From the NCBI GenBank assembly GCA_943360385.1, contig CALRIM020000037.1:1-21683 (forward strand): a stretch of DNA of 21,683 bases. The letters are read 5' to 3'. Positions 1-6,864 of the stretch are shown piece after piece. The translations under genes were made by a program, and so were the position numbers. Each line of letters opens with the position of its first letter. Positions within the stretch are counted from its first letter, which is position 1. The DNA comes from CAJBVG01 sp943360385 (GTDB lineage Bacteria; Bacteroidota; Bacteroidia; Sphingobacteriales; Sphingobacteriaceae). The notes beneath the pieces were generated by a model. That model saw only the letters and a list, made by a program, of their open reading frames with translations. It searched no databases and was not told the origin of the DNA.

Positions 1-1
1 G

Positions 2-1300
2 GAAGTAGATTATTCTGAAAATCCAGAAGGAAAGATTTATTGGTCGAAAATTACCAAAGAAATATTAGAGGTTAATGCCGATTTTAAACCAACATTTGCA
101 GAAGCGTTAAGTTATTACCAAGGAGATGGTGAATTTAAAATAAAAGAAGCGTTAAGGGATTTAATTGAGAATGGGAAAGAATTCGATTTAGAGCTCCCAA
201 TAACCTTAAAAAATGGTACCATAAAATGGGTTAGAAGTATTGGTCAGTCTGAATTAATTGATGGGAAATGTGTTAAAATTTATGGTAGTTACCAAGACAT
301 TGATAAACAAAAGAATGTTGAAATAGAATTATCCAAAGCATTTGAAGAAAATAATAGAATACTAGAAAGTATTGGTCATGGTTTTATGGCGCTAGATTCA
401 GATTGGAAAGTAACCTATTGGAATAAACATGCAGAGAAATATTTGTCGAAGAGCAAGGAAGATGCAATGGGTAATAACTTATGGGAAATGTTTCCGGATT
501 CTATCGATAGTATTTCTTATAGAGAATACACTAAGGCTATTAGAGAAAATATTCCTGTGCATTTTGAAGATTATCACCCCCTCTCCGATCATTGGTTTGA
601 GGCAAATGCCTATCCATCTGAAAAAGGAATTTCAATATTTTTCAGAGATATAAGTGATCGTAAAAAAGCCGAATTACAAATTATCGAATCAGAGAAAAGA
701 TATTCAGATATTTTTCATTTAAGTCCACAACCTATGTGGATATTAGATGTATATAAAGCAACTTTTCTGGATGTAAATAATGCGGCCCTAGCTCAATATG
801 GGTACACCTATGATGAGTTTATGCAAATGGATGTGGGAGATTTGCGACCAGAGGAAGATAGACAAAAAGTTTATGATCTTTTAAAAGACACACGAGAGCA
901 CACCACCTTTGAGAATATAGGAGTTTGGACGCACCTAAAGAAGAATGGCACTAAAATAAAGGTTGAAATAAGAAGTAAAAGTGTGGAATTTAAGAATATA
1001 AAAGCCAAAATTATTTTAGCAACAGATGTTACAGAGCGATTAGACCATTTAGAAGCTTTAGAAGAACAAAACAAGAAACTAAATGAAATTGCCTGGCTTC
1101 AATCGCATGTAGTAAGGGCACCACTTGCCAGATTAATGGGCTTGGTGGATTTAATTGCGGAGGATAAAATGACAAATGAAGAACGGAATTCGATTCTCGA
1201 ATATTTCAAAAAATCGGCCAAAGAGTTGGATATTGTCATTAATGAAATAGTTCTAAAATCGCATGAAGTTCGACAAGAACAAGACCAAAATGGGGTGTAA
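2..1300 (+). CDS. Multi-PAS sensor protein with H-box but no ATPase domain (5' end outside window)
   Basis: The frame is open from base 2 and has no start of its own in the window; the ATG at 386 is internal, so 432 residues of a longer protein are seen. Three PAS units follow each other: one cut by the edge and ending in a PAC-like stretch (about residues 1-98), a second around 118-220 and a third around 225-345. Each probably binds a small ligand or cofactor or serves as a dimer interface. After a short coiled linker comes an H-box-like segment, IAWLQSHVVRAPLARLMGL, with its His at bases 1106-1108, and two predicted helices resembling a DHp dimerisation domain. The protein then stops about 63 residues later, so the N, G1 and G2 boxes of a HATPase domain are absent. 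No transmembrane segment is visible in this part. It is likely a signalling subunit that cannot phosphorylate itself. The PAS assignment is firm; the signal is unknown. Confidence 0.85.
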   Translation, partial: EVDYSENPEGKIYWSKITKEILEVNADFKPTFAEALSYYQGDGEFKIKEALRDLIENGKEFDLELPITLKNGTIKWVRSIGQSELIDGKCVKIYGSYQDIDKQKNVEIELSKAFEENNRILESIGHGFMALDSDWKVTYWNKHAEKYLSKSKEDAMGNNLWEMFPDSIDSISYREYTKAIRENIPVHFEDYHPLSDHWFEANAYPSEKGISIFFRDISDRKKAELQIIESEKRYSDIFHLSPQPMWILDVYKATFLDVNNAALAQYGYTYDEFMQMDVGDLRPEEDRQKVYDLLKDTREHTTFENIGVWTHLKKNGTKIKVEIRSKSVEFKNIKAKIILATDVTERLDHLEALEEQNKKLNEIAWLQSHVVRAPLARLMGLVDLIAEDKMTNEERNSILEYFKKSAKELDIVINEIVLKSHEVRQEQDQNGV

Positions 1301-1364
1301 AAATGGAGTGTAATCCCTTCATTTCATAGAAATTATGGCCTTTTGAGTTAAAATATGGGTTTAG

Positions 1365-1395
1365 TTGCAATTATTAAAAGAATATTATAATTTTG
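1365..1395 (+). promoter_or_regulatory. Bacteroidota-type promoter (-33 TTG, -7 TAATTTTG)
   Basis: TTG at 1365-1367 is followed after 20 bases by TAATTTTG at 1388-1395, which fits the TAnnTTTG -7 element of Bacteroidota exactly. The lipoprotein start codon at 1427 lies 31 bases downstream, leaving a leader of about 25 bases. The assignment rests on sequence match and position only. Confidence 0.6.
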
Positions 1396-1426
1396 TATAA
1401 ACTAAAACATTACCACAAACCAAATT

Positions 1427-1993
1427 ATGAAAAAATTAATCCTAACAGCTATCAGTGCCATTGCATTATTTAGCTCTTCAATTTTGTTCACTTCTTGCGA
1501 AGGCGATAAACAAGGAATTGAAATTACAGTAAACCAAGACAATATTCAAATTATGAAGTTGTTACCTACTACAACACTTAGAGTAGATACTACAGAATTA
1601 ATTACGTCTAATCTAGATAGTTTATTAGCACAAAATGATTTAACTAGAGATGATATCGCACGCATTACACTTGCAAGTATTACAGTAGATGTATGTGACT
1701 CTCTAGGTAACATTTATCCATCTGGAGTTAACTTCAATGAGTTCGATTCTGTAGGAATTAATGTTTCTGTTCCAAATGACAATACAGTTCCATCTGTATT
1801 GGTTGCAAGTTCTTCAGTTCCTAGAAACCTTATAGGTTTTGGAGTTGGACTTACTCAAGAAGATTTCGATTTCATCCCTTATGTAACTAAACAACAATTC
1901 CAAGTTAGATTTACTGGTAAATTAAATGCTCCAATTGTTGCTAAAAAATATGTTAGAGTAAAAGTGAGAATAGACGTTGTAGGTGTAATCTAA
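1427..1993 (+). CDS. Small exported lipoprotein of unknown function
   Basis: A 188-residue protein with a lipoprotein signal peptide: MKKL, a hydrophobic core to about residue 20, then the lipobox FTSC with the lipidated cysteine at residue 24. Acidic residues follow the cysteine directly (CEGDK), as in Bacteroidota lipoproteins that can be exported to the cell surface, though this signal is weak here. The mature part is rich in Val, Thr, Asp and Ser and looks beta-stranded, with no catalytic motif I can name. The gene is monocistronic: its own promoter lies upstream and a strong terminator starts 21 bases after the stop. Its product may be structural or ligand-binding; I do not recognise the family. 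Confidence 0.8.
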   Translation: MKKLILTAISAIALFSSSILFTSCEGDKQGIEITVNQDNIQIMKLLPTTTLRVDTTELITSNLDSLLAQNDLTRDDIARITLASITVDVCDSLGNIYPSGVNFNEFDSVGINVSVPNDNTVPSVLVASSSVPRNLIGFGVGLTQEDFDFIPYVTKQQFQVRFTGKLNAPIVAKKYVRVKVRIDVVGVI

Positions 1994-2013
1994 AGAAATT
2001 TATATAATACGAT

Positions 2014-2048
2014 AAAGGGTAGTGTTGAGAAACATTACCCTTTTTTTT
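2014..2048 (+). terminator. Rho-independent terminator of the lipoprotein gene
   Basis: A near-perfect stem of about 13 bp (one G-T wobble) with a GAGA tetraloop at 2027-2030 is followed by a run of T up to 2048. The T run is on the plus side only; read from the minus strand it is interrupted, so it mainly serves the plus-strand lipoprotein gene. It occupies most of the gap before the convergent flavoprotein gene, whose stop is at 2055. Confidence 0.9.
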
Positions 2049-2054
2049 ATGCAA

Positions 2055-3260
2055 TTATGGCAAATATGAATAACCATGTTTTGTTTTCCAAAGGAAGTAT
2101 TTTTCAAAAAGTACTTTACCAAAATCATAAAAAATATTCGGAATCATTATGGCGAAATTCCTAGGTTTAAATAGATTATCAGATAATATTATTACCTCCT
2201 TTTTCCCGCAATCCATTATACAAATACCAGGTATTTTACCCCAAGCTTTTTTCTTAAGATCAGTCCTACCATTTGCAATTCTTATAATATTTTCGGCTAC
2301 AATTTTACCAGTTTCATCAGATGGGTAACCAGTTTTAGGGGAAGAAAATGGTATTTTCTTTGGTGTAAATGGCAACTTTACGTCTACAGCAATTCCTGCC
2401 ACCCACACATTTTCCTTATGTATTAAACGATAATCGTCGCCAGCCTCTAAATACCCAGTAGGTGTAGGTTTTATGCCTGGTGAGTTTCTAACCATGTCTA
2501 CACCAACAAATGGAGGCATTAGCATGGTAAACTTACTTAAAAGCTCTTCATCAGTACTTAATATTACACGATCTGCTTTTACTTCCTTCACTCCAACTTG
2601 AGTTCTATAATGAATATGAAACATCTTCATAAACGATTTAAGCATCATTTCTCCCATAGGCATTCCATCTATTCCAAAATGTCCTAAATAATCTTCCGGG
2701 GTGATCCAATATAATTCTACTTTCTTCCGAATATTTTGCTCACGAAGCCATTTTTCAATATTGAATAGGAATTCATAAGCTGCGCCCATACATCCAGCAT
2801 TTTGAGTGGCACCAATTACAATCGGTCCAGGATTTTTCTTGAATTCTTCCAACGCTTTACGGATTTTCATAGCCCCATTTGGAGTACCAACGTAATAAGC
2901 ATGCTCCTCAATACCTGGAGCAATATCGAAATTTACTTTAGGTCCAGTTGCAATAACCAGCTGATCATACTGAATAGCATCACCATTCATTAAATTAACT
3001 GTGTTAGTTTCGGTATCTACATTTTTAGCTTCTTCAATTAGAAACTCTACTCCTTTTTTAAGTAGAATTTCATCTTTTCGGAAGGATATGTCCTTTATTT
3101 CCCTGCGTCCAAATGGCACCCAAATTAATGAGGGTATAAATAAGAATAAAGGAGATTTATCAATCATAATTACTCTATGGCTGTTGCCTCCTTTTCGTTT
3201 AATCTCGAGGGCTGCAGTAATGCCTGCAAAATTGCCTCCTATTACTACTGTAGTTGTCAT
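2055..3260 (-). CDS. Sulfide:quinone oxidoreductase-like FAD flavoprotein
   Basis: A 401-residue flavoprotein of the disulfide-reductase superfamily. The N-terminal dinucleotide-binding motif VVIGGNFAGITAA (5-17) and the stretch FLFIPSLIWVPFG (39-51) are typical of sulfide:quinone oxidoreductases. ATG at 104-106 and the second FAD-contact region VAGIAVD (287-293) follow. Two cysteines occupy the places of the redox pair: C157 in NAGCMGAAYEF and C351 in ICIMDCGKK. The third cysteine of classical type I enzymes, expected near residue 125, is missing, so it belongs to another SQR class or acts on another substrate. The C-terminal hydrophobic and aromatic stretch (368-401) would give monotopic membrane contact. 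The probable reaction is oxidation of sulfide to zero-valent sulfur with electrons passing to menaquinone. It stands alone; no sulfur-dioxygenase or rhodanese gene is beside it. An activator-like dyad sits in its promoter. Confidence 0.8.
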   Translation of the reverse strand: MTTTVVIGGNFAGITAALEIKRKGGNSHRVIMIDKSPLFLFIPSLIWVPFGRREIKDISFRKDEILLKKGVEFLIEEAKNVDTETNTVNLMNGDAIQYDQLVIATGPKVNFDIAPGIEEHAYYVGTPNGAMKIRKALEEFKKNPGPIVIGATQNAGCMGAAYEFLFNIEKWLREQNIRKKVELYWITPEDYLGHFGIDGMPMGEMMLKSFMKMFHIHYRTQVGVKEVKADRVILSTDEELLSKFTMLMPPFVGVDMVRNSPGIKPTPTGYLEAGDDYRLIHKENVWVAGIAVDVKLPFTPKKIPFSSPKTGYPSDETGKIVAENIIRIANGRTDLKKKAWGKIPGICIMDCGKKEVIILSDNLFKPRNFAIMIPNIFYDFGKVLFEKYFLWKTKHGYSYLP

Positions 3261-3285
3261 AATTATTTGTCGTTTATTGACAACA

Positions 3286-3332
3286 CAAATCTACTTTAAC
3301 ATCTAAGAGGCCTATGTAAGAATTGTTACATA
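3286..3332 (-). promoter_or_regulatory. Promoter of the SQR-like gene with activator-like dyad
   Basis: On the minus strand TAGATTTG (3293 down to 3286) matches the -7 consensus TAnnTTTG, 25 bases before the start codon. No TTG is found at the -33 place. Instead a perfect 7-6-7 dyad, TATGTAA-N6-TTACATA, lies at 3313-3332, centred about 41 bases upstream of the likely start of transcription. That is the class II position for Crp/Fnr-type activators. A second small inverted repeat, TTGTC-N7-GACAA at 3267-3283, overlaps the probable start of transcription and could be a repressor site. Confidence 0.5.
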
Positions 3333-3383
3333 AATGGGGGTAATTATATGATTGTTATCATGTATTTAATTGTGAGTTGTGAA

Positions 3384-4145
3384 TTAATTCTCCATCTTAT
3401 AAATATTAACTCTTTTGAACTCGGTCTTAAAACCATTAAACTCATTCTTTAAATTCATCTTATACTTTTCAATCTTTAATAAAAACTCGTTTTTATTAAC
3501 CCATTTTAAATCTAAAGGTCCGAATTCTGTTTCTTTATAAAATTCTAATTTTAAACTATCCTTCTCTATCGAGTAGAGTTCAATACCATTGAAACTAAAA
3601 CCAGCCTCCATATCTGAATTAACAGTAACAATTTTCTTTTTATCAATAGAAATATAAGGCAACCCAGCAATATATTTCGTATATCCATTTTTGCGATTCA
3701 CTAACATCCAACAATTACCTTCACCAAACTGAACATGCAATAAATAATAATCTATACTTTTAAAGTAGTGTTCGAAATTATATCCCTCATCCATTTTTTC
3801 ATCCCATTTAGGAAATGTAGACAGTTTGCCATTTTTTAATTTCAATACTAGGTTTGTATCTGTTTCGTAAAAAATTTTACCGAACTTAATCGATAAATAA
3901 TCTTCAATTTTAGCCGCTCGTTGATGACTATTCCCAATACTATCAGTTAACTTATTTCTATACGCTAAATCTCCATAAATATCTGTATCTGGAAAACTAT
4001 CTGATTTAGAAAAACTGAGAATATAGCCATTAACCATTAGTGTATCTAATGAAGTTGAAGTATTTTCTTTGTAAATAGTACGATTAACTTTACAACCAAC
4101 AGAAAACACAATTAAAATAACACCAATTGAAAACAATAATCTCAT
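3384..4145 (-). CDS. Putative lipoprotein of unknown function
   Basis: A 253-residue protein that starts with a short hydrophobic signal and lipobox FSVGC, placing the lipidated cysteine at residue 18. The mature part is rich in Lys, Asn, Tyr and Phe with alternating hydrophobic residues, suggesting a beta-rich periplasmic or outer-membrane-attached protein. No enzyme motif was recognised. It follows the hydrate-dehydratase gene on the same strand with a 74-bp gap filled by a heptamer array that ends about 12 bases before its start codon. No functional link to its neighbours is visible. Confidence 0.75.
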   Translation of the reverse strand: MRLLFSIGVILIVFSVGCKVNRTIYKENTSTSLDTLMVNGYILSFSKSDSFPDTDIYGDLAYRNKLTDSIGNSHQRAAKIEDYLSIKFGKIFYETDTNLVLKLKNGKLSTFPKWDEKMDEGYNFEHYFKSIDYYLLHVQFGEGNCWMLVNRKNGYTKYIAGLPYISIDKKKIVTVNSDMEAGFSFNGIELYSIEKDSLKLEFYKETEFGPLDLKWVNKNEFLLKIEKYKMNLKNEFNGFKTEFKRVNIYKMEN

Positions 4146-4160
4146 TTATCAAAATTCTAA

Positions 4161-4233
4161 ATACCAATTACCAACTACCAGTTACCAGCTACCAACTGCG
4201 TTACAAGCTACCAACTGCGTTACAAGCTACCAA
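4161..4233. repeat. Degenerate heptamer array (yTACCAr) with 19-bp duplication
   Basis: Units of seven bases with the core TACCA run from 4161 (ATACCAA, TTACCAA, CTACCAG, TTACCAG, CTACCAA). They pass into two tandem copies of a 19-bp unit, CTACCAACTGCGTTACAAG (4189-4207 and 4208-4226), and end in another CTACCAA. The stop codon of the hydrate-dehydratase gene (TTA on the plus strand at 4220-4222) and its last codons lie inside the array, so the repeat has replaced or supplied the gene's 3' end. Confidence 0.85.
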
Positions 4234-5056
4234 ACGCCTCCGAAATATGCAAAATCAAATCACTCGCTACCACACTTTCTTCATGAATTTTTTGTACTGC
4301 TAAATCGCCTACCAATCCGTGTAAGTAAACTCCCAAGAGGGTTGCTTTCTCTAGGTTATGTGTGCGTGCCCATAAGCCTAAAATCATACCTGTAAGCACA
4401 TCACCACTCCCAGCCTTTGCCATCGATGGATTACCTGTACTATTTTCGAAGATTCCTTTTTCTGGAATATAAATTAAGGTGTTTGCTCCTTTTAAAATTA
4501 CATGAATAGTTAAAGAAGAAGTGAGTTCTTCAAATACATTACGAGCATATAATTTATCACCATCAATATTAAAAAAACGATTGAACTCCCTTAAATTTGG
4601 TGTTATTAGGGAGCCTTCTTTTATTCGATGTTGCCATTTATTTTTAGAAATAATATTAATAGCATCTGCATCTATAATTAATTTTTTTTCCAGACAAAGT
4701 AAGCGATCTACGAATTCGTCGGTGATTACTCGTGTACCAATTCCAGGTCCAATGGCTATATATTTATAAGAATGAATATCTGGTAAATGGTGTAAATTAT
4801 AAAGATCTGTATTTTGCATGACCATTGCTTCAGGCACACTGGTTTGTAAAATTTCATACCCACATCTAGGTGATAATACTGTAAGCAGGCCTAATCCACT
4901 CCGTAAAGCAGCTTTTGCACTTAAACAGGCAGCCCCCATCATTCCGTAACTTCCAGCAATTATTAATGCATGTCCGAATTCCCTTTTTTCTACCTCGTTA
5001 ACCCTTTGCGGTAAATAGTTTGCAATGAGTTCCTTAGTGATTTTTACTACTTCCAT
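4220..5056 (-). CDS. nnrD: ADP-dependent NAD(P)H-hydrate dehydratase, stand-alone kinase-fold domain
   Basis: A 278-residue protein matching the YjeF C-terminal (carbohydrate-kinase) family. It repairs damaged NADH and NADPH by dehydrating the S-hydrate form with ADP in the cytosol. Seen are HALIIAGSYGMMGAACLSA (29-47), the glycine motif GPGIG (103-107), IIDADAI (127-133) for the substrate side, and the closing motif AGSGDVLTGMI (215-225) with the expected catalytic Asp at 219. The common HPGEF motif is altered to NLREF (154-158). The NnrE epimerase domain that often precedes this domain in bacteria is not fused here and is not in the window. The last residues come from a repeat array. It diverges from the AraC-type regulator, with 79 bp between start codons. 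Confidence 0.88.
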   Translation of the reverse strand: MEVVKITKELIANYLPQRVNEVEKREFGHALIIAGSYGMMGAACLSAKAALRSGLGLLTVLSPRCGYEILQTSVPEAMVMQNTDLYNLHHLPDIHSYKYIAIGPGIGTRVITDEFVDRLLCLEKKLIIDADAINIISKNKWQHRIKEGSLITPNLREFNRFFNIDGDKLYARNVFEELTSSLTIHVILKGANTLIYIPEKGIFENSTGNPSMAKAGSGDVLTGMILGLWARTHNLEKATLLGVYLHGLVGDLAVQKIHEESVVASDLILHISEAFGSL

Positions 5057-5135
5057 CTGCTTCAGATTTACTTTTTGTATAAATATAGTGGATAATAAAA
5101 TAGATATATCGATTTATATAATGTAACTTGTAATC

Positions 5136-5693
5136 ATGATACTATATATAAAATATATGGTAAGCTTGAGGTGTAAGATGATTGTGAAGGAAGAGCTTAA
5201 AAAGATGGGACTACGTTATGTGGTGGTTGATTTGGGCACGGTAGAGGTATTGGAAGATATTTCTGCAATTAATTTTGCTGAACTCAAAAAAAATCTATTA
5301 AAATTCGGATTAGAATTACTTGAAGATAAAAAAAGCGTTTTAATTGAAAAAATTAAAAACGTAATTATAGAAATGATTCATTTTATGGATGAAGTCCCTA
5401 AAGTGAACTATTCTGATTACATCAGCGAAAAACTACACTACGACTATACCTACCTTTCTAATATCTTTTCTGAGGTAAAGGGTATTACCATTCAACAATT
5501 TATTATTATACATAAAATAGAACGTGTAAAGGAACTTCTTTTATACGATGAATTAAATCTTACAGAAATCTCCTATAAACTACACTATAGTAGCGTTGCT
5601 CACCTCTCTAACCAGTTTAAAAAAATAACTGGACTTTCTCCCTCGTATTATAAAAGCTTAAAGCTAAAACGAAGAAATTTAGAGAATATGTGA
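5136..5693 (+). CDS. AraC-family regulator with N-terminal HMA-like domain
   Basis: A 185-residue transcription regulator. The C-terminal half (about 85-185) has the two helix-turn-helix units of AraC/XylS proteins: YISEKLHYDYTYLSNIFSE as the first and NLTEISYKLHYSSVAHLSNQ as the second, with FKKITGLSPSYYK closing the domain. The first 75 residues read like a heavy-metal-associated (ferredoxin-like) domain: YIKYMVSLRCKMIVKEELKK, where related regulators usually have a C-x-x-C pair. Here the first cysteine is Ser10 and only Cys13 remains. It therefore may sense a metal or thiol signal differently, or not at all. Its neighbours are a cupin on the same strand and a divergent nnrD. Its targets are unknown; the dyads upstream of the cupin and SQR-like genes are candidates. 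Confidence 0.8.
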   Translation: MILYIKYMVSLRCKMIVKEELKKMGLRYVVVDLGTVEVLEDISAINFAELKKNLLKFGLELLEDKKSVLIEKIKNVIIEMIHFMDEVPKVNYSDYISEKLHYDYTYLSNIFSEVKGITIQQFIIIHKIERVKELLLYDELNLTEISYKLHYSSVAHLSNQFKKITGLSPSYYKSLKLKRRNLENM

Positions 5694-5701
5694 TTTGTAT
5701 A

Positions 5702-5729
5702 ACATACTCATTTTAGTATGTAACAATTC
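5702..5729 (+). promoter_or_regulatory. Dyad and shared 13-mer upstream of the cupin gene
   Basis: ACATACT-N6-AGTATGT (5702-5721) is a perfect 7-6-7 dyad just after the AraC-type gene. Overlapping it, TATGTAACAATTC (5717-5729) is identical to 13 bases of the dyad upstream of the SQR-like gene (minus strand, 3332 down to 3320). No T run follows, so it is not a terminator. CACCTTTG at 5745-5752 could be a -7 element with one mismatch. Confidence 0.4.
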
Positions 5730-5784
5730 CCCCTAATTCTTTCTCACCTTTGATTAGAGAAATAGTACCTAATCAAATAATGAC

Positions 5785-6126
5785 GTGGAAAATTTAGAAT
5801 TAGAAAAATCGAAGATCTTTATTATTGTTGAAATTATTGAATACGTGCCAAACTCAGTGGTTATTAAAACTATTATTAAAAAAACAACTGGTAACGTTAG
5901 CGTAGTTTCTTTCGATTCGGGCGAGGCATTTGCAAATAGAACTTCTCCCTACGAAACATTTATTCAAGTAATTGATGGGAAAGCTGAAATTACTATTGAT
6001 GATGTTCCACACCTACTAAATACGGGCGATTCCATAATTATTCCTGCAAATATTAAGAACTCCATTAAAGCGAATGTGAGGTTTAAAATGATTTCTACAG
6101 TGATAAAGAGTGGATATGAGGACTAG
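5785..6126 (+). CDS. Small cupin-fold protein with lost metal ligands
   Basis: A 113-residue single-domain cupin. The first cupin motif aligns as GEAFANRTSPYETFIQVIDG (46-65) and the second as GDSIIIPANIKNSI (81-94). In close relatives these carry the metal-binding histidines (typically SEHTAPFDAL and PANIPHAL). Here they read NRT and IKN, so only Glu57 of the usual ligand set remains and a metal-dependent enzyme is unlikely; ligand binding or sensing is more probable. The start is a GTG: an in-frame TAA lies at 5770-5772 and the nearby ATG at 5780 is in another frame that stops after five codons. It follows the AraC-type gene by 91 bp, which contain a dyad. The two may form a regulatory pair, which is inference. 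Confidence 0.75.
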   Translation: MENLELEKSKIFIIVEIIEYVPNSVVIKTIIKKTTGNVSVVSFDSGEAFANRTSPYETFIQVIDGKAEITIDDVPHLLNTGDSIIIPANIKNSIKANVRFKMISTVIKSGYED

Positions 6127-6127
6127 T

Positions 6128-6204
6128 TCGTGTAATCGTGTGCTCGTGTGCTCGTATGCTCATGAAAAATTTAGTATTTAGAAATTAGAATTTAGAATTT
6201 AAAC
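6128..6204. repeat. Octamer array followed by heptamer array
   Basis: Right after the cupin stop come five 8-base units (TCGTGTAA, TCGTGTGC twice, TCGTATGC, TCATGAAA; 6128-6167). Five 7-base units follow (TTTAGTA, TTTAGAA, ATTAGAA, TTTAGAA, TTTAAAC; 6170-6204). The heptamers end eight bases before the next start codon, so they occupy the whole leader region of the coiled-coil lipoprotein gene. Confidence 0.8.
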
Positions 6205-6212
6205 AAATAAAT

Positions 6213-6656
6213 ATGAACAAATTAATGATGTTACCGATGGTTTTATTAACTGTCCTTGCTATTACCCAAGCGGGTTGCAATAGCTCAACTAAGAAGCTAG
6301 AAAACGCTCAAGAGAACGCAAAAGATGCGAACAAAGAGTTAACTGAAGCTGAAACCAATTATTTAGAAGATATGAAAACGTACAAAGAAGAAAACGAAAA
6401 CAGAATTGCTGCCAACCAAAAGAGTATCGATGATTTCAAAAGCAGAATTAAAGCCGATAAAAAAGAAGCTACTGCAGAGTACAAAAAGAAAATTGCTGAT
6501 TTAGAAACGAAAAACACAGACATGAAGAAAAAATTAGACGATTACAAAGAAGAAGGAAGCGAAAACTGGAAGAAATTTAAAGAAGAATTCAGTAAAGATA
6601 TGAGTGAGTTGGGTACTGCATTTAAAGATTTTACAACAACAGACAATAAAAAATAG
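6213..6656 (+). CDS. Coiled-coil lipoprotein
   Basis: A 147-residue lipoprotein: signal peptide, lipobox TQAGC with the lipidated cysteine at residue 22, then a long, highly charged helical region (about 27-130) rich in Lys, Glu, Ala and Asp with heptad-like spacing, as in an extended coiled coil. It resembles the small helical stress-induced lipoproteins often found near YtxH genes in Bacteroidota. No catalytic residue pattern is present. It likely acts as a periplasmic spacer or envelope-stress protein. Downstream, 208 bp separate it from the beta-barrel gene. A heptamer array lies directly before its start codon, and I see no clear -7 element there. Confidence 0.8.
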   Translation: MNKLMMLPMVLLTVLAITQAGCNSSTKKLENAQENAKDANKELTEAETNYLEDMKTYKEENENRIAANQKSIDDFKSRIKADKKEATAEYKKKIADLETKNTDMKKKLDDYKEEGSENWKKFKEEFSKDMSELGTAFKDFTTTDNKK

Positions 6657-6710
6657 AAAGGAAGTAGTGGGTAGTGAGATTTGAGAAGGAAAAATCTGTG
6701 CTAAAACAAA

Positions 6711-6831
6711 CGCAGGGCTCCAACTACAAATGCCGAGCTCCAACAAAAAATGCTGAGCTCCGACAAAAAATGCTGAGCTCGACGTCCACGTCGAGCTAAT
6801 AAAAAACAAAAATAAGATAGACGTGGACGTT
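6711..6831. repeat. 20-bp direct repeats with GAGCTC cores and two linked inverted repeats
   Basis: Four units with a 20-base period start at 6711, 6731, 6751 and 6771. The second and third read TGCCGAGCTCCAACAAAAAA and TGCTGAGCTCCGACAAAAAA; the first is more diverged and the fourth runs into a 9-bp perfect stem, AGCTCGACG (6776-6784) with CGTCGAGCT (6789-6797) around a TCCA loop. The inner bases GACGTCCACGT are repeated in inverted form at 6820-6830 (ACGTGGACGT core), so a second, competing hairpin is possible. No T run follows on the plus strand, so it is not an ordinary terminator. Confidence 0.75.
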
Positions 6832-6864
6832 TATCACAGCAAAAAAAAATCAACAAAAAACAAA

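Noticed and set aside
386..388. ATG as start of the PAS protein
   Set aside because: The frame is open back to base 2 and encodes a PAS/PAC unit upstream, so this Met is internal.
6776..6797. Hairpin as a Rho-independent terminator for the coiled-coil lipoprotein gene
   Set aside because: The stem is strong but is followed by A-rich DNA on the plus strand, and the T runs on the minus strand are not directly next to the stem.
6534..6809. A 91-codon minus-strand frame over the lipoprotein end and 20-bp repeats
   Set aside because: Half of it is antisense to the coiled-coil gene and the rest is a reading of the 20-bp repeats; no recognisable domain.
6823..6864. Longer start for the outer-membrane barrel protein
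   Set aside because: It would put a lysine-rich stretch, read from the hairpin region, before a complete signal peptide that begins with its own ATG at 6865.
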